In this document: one piece after another, positions 1 through 9,838 of the stretch
Layout: each line of letters begins with the position of its first letter
Position numbering within the stretch: the first letter of the stretch is position 1
Assembly (NCBI GenBank): GCA_029204225.1
Contig: CM055113.1
Location: 26,157,462 to 26,215,461 of the forward strand
Direction: 5' to 3'
DNA: 58,000 nt
Source of the DNA: Diphasiastrum complanatum
Taxonomy: Eukaryota > Streptophyta > Lycopodiopsida > Lycopodiales > Lycopodiaceae
Notes under the pieces: generated by a model
Seen by the model: only the letters and a program-made list of their open reading frames with translations
Told to the model about the DNA's origin: nothing
Databases searched by the model: none
Translations under genes and position numbers: made by a program

Positions 1-40
1 AAATATAGTCCTAAGTTTTAAACAAATAATTATATAGTAC

Positions 41-191
41 CTGCGATTTAGGTCCAGGCTGGGCACCAGAAGTTGATGACGATGATGTTTCACTAAGTCT
101 TTGCTCAAGCATTTGTGCTCTTTTTTGTGATTTCATTTTGTAATAGTATTGCATCTTCTTTAACTTTTTGCTATCTTGTGGAGGCGTCGTG
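41..191 (-). CDS. possible internal exon, lysine/glutamine-rich, unknown gene
   Basis: On the minus strand this stretch is open for about 50 codons. It encodes a basic segment rich in Lys, Gln, Met and Tyr, followed by a Ser/Thr-rich tail (SSSSTSGAQPGPKSQ). The frame ends at CAG followed by GTACTATATAA, which looks like a splice donor, and begins just after a TTTAAAG acceptor-like site. The composition resembles a coiled-coil or linker piece of a plant transposase or DNA-binding protein, but I do not recognise a family. The flanks are AT-rich with no matching exon inside the window, so it may be a relic. Function is unknown. Confidence 0.25.
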
Positions 192-429
192 CTTTAAACA
201 ATCGTAGAAAAAAAAACAAAAAAGTTATATTCAACACACAATGCTGCAAATCCAAATGTTAAGTACATAATATCTATTGTACATTTATAATATATACCTA
301 TTTCGAGAGATTTCCTAATCGAAGACATATTCGCTAATGAACGATTAAATTTTATCACTTTTTTAACAAGAATGTTAATGTATTGACAAAATACACTTGT
401 CAAAATATACTGTTAAAATTGATATGTTG
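192..429. other. AT-rich spacer, no gene seen
   Basis: This is AT-rich sequence with only short chance reading frames. I see no motif or repeat that I can name. Confidence 0.5.
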
Positions 430-1800
430 ATTTCCCGAACTGTGGTGAGAATAGGCCAATCAATAACCCTCTGGATACGATCGGCCTCAATCTCCACTCC
501 CCATTTGGAAATCTTATGCCCCAAGTAGGACAATTCCTTCGCAAAAAAAGTCATACATAGACTCTTTGGCAAAGAGCTTTTCCCTTCTTAGGATGTCCCA
601 AACAAGTCTTACTGAACACTAGGATATCATCTAAGAATACCACTACAAATATTTCCAAATATGGCCTGAACAAATCGTTCATCATCTATTGGAAAGTTGC
701 CGGTGCATTGGTCAAAGCAAAAGGCAACACCAAAAATTCGTAGTGACCAAAGCGAGTTCAAAATCCGATTTTTGGTATATCTTCTGTCTTAATGCATACC
801 TGATGGAATCCCGACCTTATAATTATCTTGGTAAAGTACCCAGCACCACCAAGATAATCTATTAGGTCATCCATCTGTGGCAGAGGATATCTATTCTTAA
901 TGGTTACCTTGTTCAATTTCTTTACTTTTAATGCACTTAAGGTCATTAGGTCCAAAGACTAAAGAACTAAGGACAAAATACATCCATCTCATTACTTCGA
1001 GATAGATTACCTGAGGTAGAAGCTGGTTATTTGACGCAATTCCGTGCAAGGTGAGCCTTGCCATTGCACTTGAAGCACAGGTTCTTCTTACGAGCTTCAG
1101 CTTTATCAATGCCACCTTGATGGTTTTTAAAGTTTTTCTTGGTTTTCTTAAGATTCTTGGAATTGGGATGTGTTTCACTAACAGCTTCCCTATCCCCCCT
1201 CTTAAATTGAAAACCTTTTTTCTACTTATTAGGTTGTTGACCCCTAAGTGGCTTAGGTGTCTCATCAAAGTATTTTGCAGGTTTAATAGCATCTTCTAGG
1301 GTTTTTGGATTGTCCCTATGAACACCCACCTGATAATCTTTTGGTAACATCAATAAACATTAACATTTGTACCTTATGTGGAACGTCACTATAAAGTGGA
1401 TTCAGGTACTCATGAAAATCTTGAATAAATTGTTCCAAACCTTTATTCATTGATAAATGACTCAACTTTTGAAAGTGTTCATAGTCATCTAAAAGTGGTA
1501 GAAAATAATCCCGAAAAAGCTTGCAAAAATCATCCCATGTACAAGGTTGATTGCCCTTTGCAACTAGTCATCCCACCAAACTAAGGCTCTTCCTTCAAGG
1601 AACATGGTGGCAGTGGATAACTTTTCAGATTCAAGGAATTGGTTCATGGCAAAGTATTTATTCCAAACATTTAGCCAAGAACTTACCACTTGTAAGTTCC
1701 TATCCCCTTCTCCCCCTTAAACAATTTTACGGGAGATGGAACTACATGCTTCTTCTGATTGGCTAACCTAGACTCTAAGTTTTGCCCTTTTTGATTAGTT
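430..1800 (-). pseudogene. decayed Ty3/gypsy retrotransposon gag-pol remnant
   Basis: Reading the minus strand from 1800 down, several gypsy blocks appear in order but in different frames. They are a Gln/Lys-rich gag N-terminal segment (about 1700-1800), a retrotransposon-gag core with ATMFLEGRALVWWDD (about 1570-1640), a CCHC zinc knuckle CFKCNGKAHLARNC (about 1040-1085), and reverse transcriptase blocks. The RT blocks include LNKVTIKNRYPLPQMDDL (about 850-920) and SYLGHKISKWGVEIEADRI (about 470-530). The YxDD catalytic block, RNase H and integrase are absent or unreadable. Frameshifts and stops occur throughout and the whole is far shorter than a gypsy polyprotein. The upstream end stops where the inverted-repeat arm begins at 1803, so the Harbinger-like element probably cut it. 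Confidence 0.75.
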
Positions 1801-1802
1801 TC

Positions 1803-1892
1803 GTGCATTCCACTGGAGAGAGGAGAGAGAACGTGCATTCCACCGGAGAGAGGAGAGAGAAAGTGAATTCCACCGGAGAGAGGAGAGAGAAT
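1803..1892. repeat. 30-bp tandem repeat at arm tip
   Basis: Three tandem units of about 29-30 bp, each a gtgcattccacc-like head followed by a purine-rich ggagagaggagagaga tail, sit at the outer tip of the left arm. The right arm tip carries the same units in inverted orientation with a different number (about 24490-24636). Confidence 0.8.
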
Positions 1893-3124
1893 GATAGATT
1901 CATAAGAAAGAGAAAATTGGATGGACATTATGCTCTTGGAGGTGGTCCCAAAATACAAAGGACACCTGAGCACAAGGCATTACGTGAATGAATTTGCATT
2001 TGCGACTAATTTTTCAGCGTTAAGGAAAGAGCAAGGGTAGTCTCTTGCAGACGTCTAAGGGTGATTTCACATGGGATGGGGGGTAAGTCCCTTCACCTCT
2101 ATTCTAGCATTCTGGTTGGCCGAGACTATTTCACATGGGTTTATAGTTGCCCCCATGTGGCAGCTGACGTGGCTGCGACCTTGGGATATCTGAGGCCCTG
2201 GGAGATACCAGGGGCATATGCAGGCCAAAAACGGGAGGCCCAGGGCCTATACTGCAACTGCCCAATGATCAGCCTTCCCGCCAGCGCTAGTTTAGAATGC
2301 ATTCCCGCTTCCACTTCCAAAAGCTTTTTGTGCACATCGTTGGTTGCTCTGTTCTCTCGTTGTGCTACTTCTCCATCGTCTTGGCCGATTGAATCATCAT
2401 CTTCTCCAATAACAGCGGCAACAACTATCCTTGATTCTCTTTTTCAAATCATGTTTTTTTTGTTGTCCTTGCCTCTACAACTCCAACACTCTTAGATTGG
2501 GAATAGTTCCAATCCCAGCGCTTCATGGATTGAGAATGGCTGTGAGTATTTCCAACGCAGAGTTTTCCAACGCACAGTTGGCCGCCCTCGTGCAGTTGTT
2601 GTTCACTTCAAACAATGATGGCATTCTCCTAAGCTGGTTTAACTCCATTTGATGTCACTCATCTTTTGGATTTGTTGAGAATCCGTGTACTGTGGGTGTC
2701 TTGAGCTCAATTACTATTTCTTGTCTCTTCTCTACTTTGTCAGAGTCTTGAATTACTTGTTTTTTTTTCTCTGGTTCTCTTAAACACCATTGGCACACTT
2801 GATGACCAACAACTTTGTTTATCCATGTTCCTCTGTTGACAGTGCACAAATATGATTTGTAATTTCTAGAAGGAAAATGAAATAACTACAAAGTAGGCAA
2901 TTTCAACCAGATATTGGAGGACAAAAAAACCCTGGATTGTTGGAGCTTGGGACAATGCAAGTTTACACTTGCATTGTGGCATCATGTTAAGCGAGCTCCA
3001 TAAAGGTTCAGCTTCCATGCTGGACATCACTGGGTAGTGTCTCGTTCTGCAACAGTCCAAGGATGGGCCTTGAGCTGCTAGCTGCTAGTACTCTGAAACT
3101 TATGCTTCTCCTACCATCTATGGT
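1803..3124. repeat. left 1.3-kb inverted arm
   Basis: This segment is the reverse complement of 23270-24636, with only scattered mismatches and a few small indels. Two indels are easy to see. A 22-bp insertion at about 1940-1961 is missing from the right arm, and a 17-bp segment after the string gttggccgagac (about 2117-2128) is present only in the right arm. Homology ends at 3124 (ccatctatgg). The arm has no convincing gene: its short open frames recur in both arms but look like chance. It contains a 10-bp inverted repeat (aggccctggg / cccagggcct, about 2210-2256). Confidence 0.85.
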
Positions 3125-3416
3125 AACTAGTACATTATTGAATGCTTAAGCTGCATTAAAATTGGCTGGGAAATGCTAACCCTTGCTAAATCGCTTCCTA
3201 CTGGCATACATGAGTACATGTCACGTTATACAAATTTTAGATTATAGAATGGTCTCTCATTGCCAATTCACGCAAAGAATTTGAAATTTTTTTTTTCGTG
3301 TTGCGCAAATGGTGATGATCGAGCAAAGCTATTGCAGAACTTTCGCTTCTCACTCAAATTTGACTATGATGTTCCTCATCATGTGCATACCTTTCAACAT
3401 TGCATATAAGCACATG
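3125..3416. other. inner flank of left arm, no gene seen
   Basis: About 290 bp lie between the end of the inverted arm and the target site of the LARD-like insertion. They are AT-rich with no open frame of note. They continue at 13233 once the insertion is removed, so they are part of the host DNA transposon. Confidence 0.5.
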
Positions 3417-3421
3417 TGTAT
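3417..3421. repeat. target site duplication (left), tgtat
   Basis: The five bases tgtat directly precede the LTR start TGTAGCGCAGG at 3422. The same five follow the last LTR end TTTACAACA at 13228-13232. Confidence 0.85.
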
Positions 3422-4621
3422 TGTAGCGCAGGCATCCCAAAGGGAGCTGCGAACCACGACTTAGCTTCCCAGCCTTCAACTCTTGCCACCCAAACCCACT
3501 TGACATACAAGCAACCAACTCGCCAACAACGATCAGACTTAACCAACTTGAAGTTCCGAAAACCAACATTGAGATCCAACCTGGTGCCATGCCAGATCGA
3601 GGGTCCCGATGTGGGTGACTTCCCTCCAACCAAGCCGCCCGACATACATCAAACTTAACCAACTCCAAGCTTCGTTACAAACGAGTAACATCCATTCCAA
3701 GCAAGCGGTCTGACTTACATCAGACTTAACCAACTGAAAGCTTCGTCACGAGCACTAGAAGCCAACCTGGCACCACGCTAGACTACACAGCCATAAACAG
3801 GTAACTTCCGCCCAAGCAAGCCATCCAACTCAGCCGACAGGTTAGTGCCTGTTCCCCAAGAGCTTAACCCATTCACGTTCATGCAAGGAACACTCAGAAC
3901 CACAAGCCGCGACAGATATGGAGACAACCAGTTCCTGGACCAAATGGTCCCGACAGAATACTGCTGGCGCCACGGACCGAATGGTCCCGACGGCATACCG
4001 CTGGCGTCCCGGGATATGACCCTCAACTATGTGCCAACTTAAAAATTTTGAAGTGGCCTTAGAACTGACGCTTTTACCGAACATTGAAACCCAGAAGGTA
4101 ATCAGAGTCAGTTTAAGGAAAATCCCACTTTATTGATAAATCTGAGAAGGTCACATTTCAAGTCTGTGACCGACCCTAGTCTTCGGGGAGCTGGCATGCC
4201 AAGGCGAGTGCCAGGACAACATTCCAGCAAGGGAGGTTGAGACTTGGTTGGAGCTCGTCCTGAGTCGCAACCCGCACTGCCCTATAGTATTGGTGGGATT
4301 CGGCACCCTCCCTCATACCAAGCACTCTACCCAGGCTGGTAAAGCACGTTTTCTCTCTCTAGAAAGTCATTTTCTCTCTCTATATTTTATTGATCCCCAG
4401 GCTTCCTTTAATCATGCCTAGATCGTGTGAGGTGATTGCGCATCGATCTGAGCTCTTTGGACTTCACTAGAACCGATCAAAGATTTTCAGCCATAGGAAC
4501 TTGGCGCCGGCTGGATTCTGGTCATAGTGGCGCCGGGAGCAGCAGGGGCGCTGCTGGCGCCAGGGACAATGCTGGCACCAGTGGCACCGGAAGTAAAGCT
4601 TGTAAAGGTAGCTTAACAACA
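3422..4621 (-). repeat. LARD-like LTR, 3' in element orientation
   Basis: This 1200-bp LTR reads TGTAGCGCAGG to CTTAACAACA on the plus strand. It is homologous over its whole length to 12028-13227, 24902-26118, 26200-27445 and 30423-31668. Inside are a tandem pair of about 37-bp units with ggtcccgac cores (about 3935-4010) and a stretch with several GGCGCC-like hexamers near its right end. No protein motif was found in it. Confidence 0.9.
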
Positions 4622-5594
4622 TCCACCCCACCTTTATAAAATCTGATGTCCTCGTCAGATGTCAGATTAAAATAAAGGTGCCTCCCAATTAAAATAACTG
4701 TACATTTAAGCTACTTGGCACAGTACTCAATTTATTGGCCACTTTTTCACCAACATTGAAGCTGGCACACCACAAGTCGGACGCTCAACTCTTTGTACTA
4801 AAAAATTACTTAACTTTAAAATATCACTTTGTTTGGGAAAAGCATAGGTTTTATATCGCTTTCGTAAAACCCAAGAACCTTATTAACTGGTGACAGAGGC
4901 CTTTCTGTGAAATGTTCGCCCTTGTCGCTTCTGACTTCTGACATTAGAACACCTTTGAGCTCCTGATTTGTCCTTGATGCACTTTCTGTAGAGCTCCCTG
5001 AGGTCCACATCTAATCAATTCCGCATAGGTATCAGGGCTCCATGAGCCAAAGGATTTATCGTTTGATTGCCCACTTTATGGTCCACTCCGTGCCTTGTTG
5101 CTTCTGCACCTTGATTTCTCTCCTTGTCCCAGCCTGTTCTTGATACTTTTCATTTTTGGTTCTTTGAGGTAGGCAAAGTTTGAGTACTCCACAATGCACC
5201 TCTCACTTAGCTTGAAGTAGTTGTCTTTGAATCAATCCAAATGTAACCATTGACCTCGTAGAGAGCCAAAGGGTCGCACCAGTTTGATCCGCATACGAAC
5301 TATCTATTCAAGTTTGTTTGAAGCACCATGTCCGTCGCGCAACACATGACTTTCACAATTCCATCACTGGTCAGTTGCCTCACAGTCAAAACAAGAAGTG
5401 CACACTGAGCTTGGCTTCAAGTAGGTCTCTTTGAATCAGACACATGCACCCAAAGTTTGCACTAGTTCGATCTCAACACGAACTGTCCCTTAGCGTCCAT
5501 TCGAAGTACCAAGTCTCTAATGCAAGACTCAACTTTCACAGTTTCTTCATTGATCAGCTGCCTTACACGTAACACAAGCCAGGTACTCATATGT
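4622..5594 (-). repeat. LARD-like internal region, truncated
   Basis: This is homologous to the internal region of the complete element from 27446 up to about 28410. It begins beside the LTR with a polypurine-tract-like run on the minus strand (AAAGGTGGGGTGGA, 4622-4635). It stops abruptly at about 5594, where copia integrase sequence starts. No open frame with recognisable protein similarity is present. Confidence 0.8.
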
Positions 5595-7675
5595 GTTCCC
5601 TCTTGTGGAAGATGGATCCTCCTTGGTTCTTGTTTCCAATGGCACATGCACATAACATATACACCCAAAAACTTTCAAGTGATTAAGATTGGGTTTCTTT
5701 CCATACAACATCTCATAAGGAGTTTTGCCTTCAATTGCTTTGCAAGACACCCTATTCATCAAGTAGTTTGCATATACAAGAGACTCACCCCAAAAGGATT
5801 TGGGCAAACAAGCATCTAATCTTAAAGCCTTAGAACATTCACATAATGTTCTATTCCTTCTTTCAGCAACTCCATTTTGTTGAGGAGTGTAAGGACAAGA
5901 AGTCTCTTTCTTGATCCCTTCCTCCTCACAAAAGGCCTTGAACTCATTGGAGATGAATTCTCCACCATTGTCACTTCTAAGAATCTTGATGCTATGATTA
6001 TGATGCTTTTCCACAAACTACTTGAACTTTACAAAAGTATCAAATACTTGAGACTTGAAGGAAAGTAAGAACACCCAACAATATCTTGAGTAGTCATCAA
6101 TGAAGGTTAAAAACATGGATGAACCTCCATTAGATTTGGTGCTAGCAATGTGCACATCCGAGTGTATGAGTTCAAGAGGATGAGATGACTTTGTGATGGA
6201 GTTAGGAAACACCTTCTTATGTGCCTTGGATAAGGCACAAGCTTCACAAACCTTGTCTTCCTTCCCAATAGACCTTGGTAGGCCTAAAGCATACTCCTCC
6301 TTGATCATAGCCTCCATGGAACCCGAGTTGACATGTCCAAGTCTTTTGTGCCATAAAATAAAGGTAGATATCTTGCTCTTCTCAGCCAACATGACAACAT
6401 TAGTATCCACAAATGCATCCAGCTTATAAAGTTTTCCAAGTCTAGTGCCCTTAGCCACTATCTTACCCTTCTTCTTGATGAAACATTCATTTGAAGCAAA
6501 GTCAACATTGAAACCATTGTCTACCATTTGGCCAACACTTAGTAGATTCTTTGTTATTGTAGGAATGTACAAAACACCTTCTATGTTGATCTTTTTGGAA
6601 GATCCTAAGCAAAGGGGAATGCTACCAACTCCTTCAATCTTACAAGCTTCATCATTTGCTGTATAGATAGACTTTATAGGTCCATCATAAGATAAGAGAG
6701 AAGAGAAAAACTCCCTTTTACTAGTCATGTGTGAACTAGCACCCGAGTCAATCCACCAAGGATCTTCTCCTTTGAAGCTTGTTGAAGAAAATATAGACAT
6801 CATGAGAGAGTCCTCATGTGAACTCTCCTCCTCCTCCTCTTTGATCATGTTGGCTTGGCTTTGATCTTGCTTCCTCTTGAAGCATTCCGAGGCATAATGC
6901 CCCATCTTGCTACAATAGTAGCACTTCACCTTTGATTTGTCCTTCTTGACTTTGGTGGTTGATGGAGATGCCTTTGAGGGTCCTTCTTGATCCTCAAGCT
7001 TTGTAGACTTCTTGAATGTTGATACTTTGCCTTTGGACTTGCCTTTGCCTTTGGTGAAGAGAGCTTGGTCATCTCCACATTGGATGGAAAGCCTATCCAT
7101 CCTCTCTTGCATTTGGCTCCTTCTTGATTCCTCGACCATGAGTGTGCCTTGGAGTTCTTCAAGTATGGGTAGCTTACCCATAATTGCATATCCCTGAACC
7201 AAATTGTCAAATTCAAAGATTAGTCCATTCAATATGAGTTGAACAAGCTCTTCATCCTTGATAGGATCACCTATTTGTTCAATTCCTTTACTCTTAGGAC
7301 AAAAGTATGTGCACTCTCTCCTTTCTTTTGATAGCTTCTATAGATTTGATTCTTCAAAGCTAACATTCTAGTTTGGTTCTTGGATTCATAGACCTTTTGC
7401 AAAGTCTCCCAGGCATCTTGAGCTGAAGTGCAATCTCCTACCTCTCTTAAGAGTTCATTTGCAACATTCATTTTTATGCAATGTAGTGCAACATTGCACC
7501 TCTTGATGTATTTGGCTTTTTCTTGAGGATGAATAGGTTCACCCTCCTTACCATTTACAATTTCCATCAGATCTTGCATGATCATGATAGATTCCATTCT
7601 AACTTTCCATATGGAATAGTTATTTTTGTTGAGCCTTTCATTAGTATCCAAAAGATATGCATTTATAGATGCCAT
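5595..7675 (-). pseudogene. copia gag-protease-integrase fragment (element A)
   Basis: It starts at the ATG at 7675 with a UBN2/gag-like domain. One frame break occurs at about 7233-7275, where a TAG closes the first frame and the gag continues in another. The rest has a CCHC knuckle (CYYCSKMGHYASEC, about 6873-6914), an aspartic protease with WWIDSGASSHM (about 6725-6760), the integrase zinc-binding block, and a DDE core including FIDDYSRYCW and GVAERRNRT. A TAG at 6015-6017 interrupts the integrase in frame. The frame then runs into LARD-derived sequence at about 5594, giving a chimeric tail that is not copia. Without RT this fragment cannot be autonomous. Confidence 0.85.
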
Positions 7676-8475
7676 CTAGTCTCCTAATCAAGGACTTGAC
7701 ACAAATGAAGGTTACTTCTATTGATTTGATTGAAGGTCTATCTTATCCCAATTCTTAGGGACCTGAAAAGATTAGTAATAGACTTCCTATAAAGATCTAA
7801 GAATGATCTCTAACAAAATCAAATCATAGAATACTAGAAACAATGCACTTGCTTGATTGAAGTAGACAATACTAGTAGAATTGCCCCTCTTTCTATAAAG
7901 AACATTAAAGCTTCCAAATGATCTGATCAAGAGTGAATTTCAGCAACCTAATATACTTCCAAAATCACTTGTAAAAGAGCTAAATGGAACTTAATGAGGA
8001 TGCAACACAATCTACTATCCAATCACAAGCAAAAAATGATCAAAATTGATGAAAAATTGATCTAATTTGGTGCATAAGTCAAGCAATGGTTGGACTGAAC
8101 CTAAATCACTTTAGGAGGTGCCTACTACACCTTAGAACAGCCTTCAAGAGTCTCCCAAAACTCTAATATTCCCTCTCCTTGAATGCTAGAAAGCCTCCTC
8201 TATGAAATCACCTCCAAAACTCGCTTAGAAATCAATGCTTGGAGCAAGCAAAACTTGCTATCTTGGTAATGTGAATTGAATTCAACTTTGCCTCTGGTTT
8301 TAGACACCTAAACACCTGCAAATGAAGTCACACAACACCAATCTCCAATGTATTTGACTCACTTTGAGTTCTAGAATCAATACTAGATGCTAAGATCCAA
8401 TCTAGACAAGATTTAGATCAAAAATTGTGATCAAATTGAATGAAAACCGAGGATTTAGCTCATTTCAACCTTTAG
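7676..8475 (-). other. untranslated leader of copia A
   Basis: These 800 bp lie between the gag start and the primer binding site of element A. They are AT-rich with no open frame of note, which is normal for the leader of this copia group (element C has a leader of similar size). Confidence 0.6.
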
Positions 8476-8487
8476 GCTCTGATACCA
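8476..8487 (-). promoter_or_regulatory. primer binding site of copia A (initiator Met tRNA)
   Basis: On the minus strand the sequence is TGGTATCAGAGC, the standard 12-base complement to the 3' end of plant initiator methionine tRNA. It lies directly after the LTR end. Confidence 0.9.
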
Positions 8488-9169
8488 TGTAAAAATTATA
8501 GCAAATAAGGATCCTAAAACACTTGAAATGATGAGGGAAACAATAGATTATGATTTCATAAGATTAGCACAAGTTGAACCATCAAAATCCATCAAAAATC
8601 TATGCTTGAACCTCACTAAATGACCCAAATCCTTGAAGAAGGCTTCACACGTGTGAAAGTACGGCCTCCCACAGTCTGAGTACTGTACACCAGACCTACA
8701 TTCAATCCTATAATCATTATTAATCACAAGTACTCAAACAATTATGAACATAGAGAGCAATTGCACCATTATGAGAGAAAAAACATGAAATTGCTTGATT
8801 GATTTTGGTGAGATATCATCACCTATATATACATGATCCATCACGGTTTTGGGCAGGTATGAGTAGCCCTAAACCTATCCCTAATGCTAATTTTGGTGGA
8901 TCTTTCATCCCTACCAAGTTAGGGTTGGAATCTTGGAGATCCCTCAACAATGCAAAAATTACCAAAAATAGCTCCTATTTTTTCTCCCTTGTATCTAAGC
9001 ATAATTTGGACTCATTACAAAGGTTCTAACACTTAGGTCTACTTGAGAGCATCCTTATGAATGGAATCCTATGCTATTTGACACCTGTGACAAGCCACAT
9101 CATGACCATCTAACTATTTACAAGTCATATGACCAAAACTAGTCAAGCTAGAATTGTGAATTTTTAACA
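8488..9169 (-). repeat. 5' LTR of copia A
   Basis: This 682-bp LTR reads TGTTAAAAATTC to AATTTTTACA on the minus strand, so the termini are TG/CA with short inverted ends. Its left edge touches the primer binding site. Its right edge is set by the resumption of LARD LTR sequence at 9170. It contains the palindrome CACACGTGTG at 8646-8655. Confidence 0.8.
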
Positions 9170-9838
9170 CAAATGGTCCCAATAGCATATCGCTAGCACC
9201 ACGGACCGAATGGTCCCAACGACATACCGCTGGCATACCCTCAGCTATGTGCCAACTTAAAAATTTTGAAGCGGCCTTACAACTGGCGCTCTTACCGAAC
9301 ACTGAAACCCAGAAGGTAATCAAAGTCAGTTTGAGAAAAATCCCACTTTATTGATAAATCTGAGAAGGTTACATTTCAAGAGTGTGACCGACCCTAGTCT
9401 CTGGGGAGCTGGCATGCCAAGGCGAGTGCCAGGAAGGGAGGCTGAGACTTGGTTGCAGCTCGTCCTGACTCGCAACCCGCACTCCCCTATAGTATTGGTG
9501 GGATTCGGCACCCCCCCTCATACCAAGCACTCTACCCAGGCTGGTAAAGCACATTTTTTATCTCTCTAAAAAGTCATTCTCTCTCTCTAGATTTCATTGA
9601 TCCCCAGGCTTCCTTTAATCATGCCTAGATCGTGTGAGGTGATTGCACATCGATCTGAGCTCTCTGGACTTCGCTAGAACCGATCAAAAATTTTCAGCCA
9701 TAGGAACTTGGCGTCGGCTGGATTCTGGTCACAGTGGCGCTGGGAGCAGCAGGGGGGCTGCTGGCATCGGGGACAATCTTGGCACCAGTGGCGCCGGAAG
9801 TAAAGCTTGTAAAGGTAGCTTTACAACATCCACCCCAC
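9170..9838 (-). repeat. LARD-like LTR, truncated middle copy
   Basis: This matches the right-hand 670 bp of the family LTR, starting at the aaatggtccc motif. The first roughly 530 bp are missing and copia A lies in their place. It ends with TTTACAACA beside the purine tract of the next internal region. Confidence 0.85.

Larger units (their letters stand above)
5595..9169 (-). mobile_element. truncated Ty1/copia element A
   Basis: Reading the minus strand from 9169 the order is 5' LTR, primer binding site, leader, gag, protease and integrase, then an abrupt end inside the integrase C-terminal part. Reverse transcriptase, RNase H and the 3' LTR are missing. Its right edge joins LARD LTR sequence at 9170 and its left edge joins LARD internal sequence at 5594, so no matching target duplication remains (caaat at 9170-9174 would be one half). 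Confidence 0.9.

Noticed and set aside
2141-2335. Short protein in the inverted arms (MHKKLLEVEAGM type), conserved in both arms
   Set aside because: The arms are nearly identical DNA, so conservation of a 64-codon frame carries little weight. The substitutions seen are not clearly synonymous.
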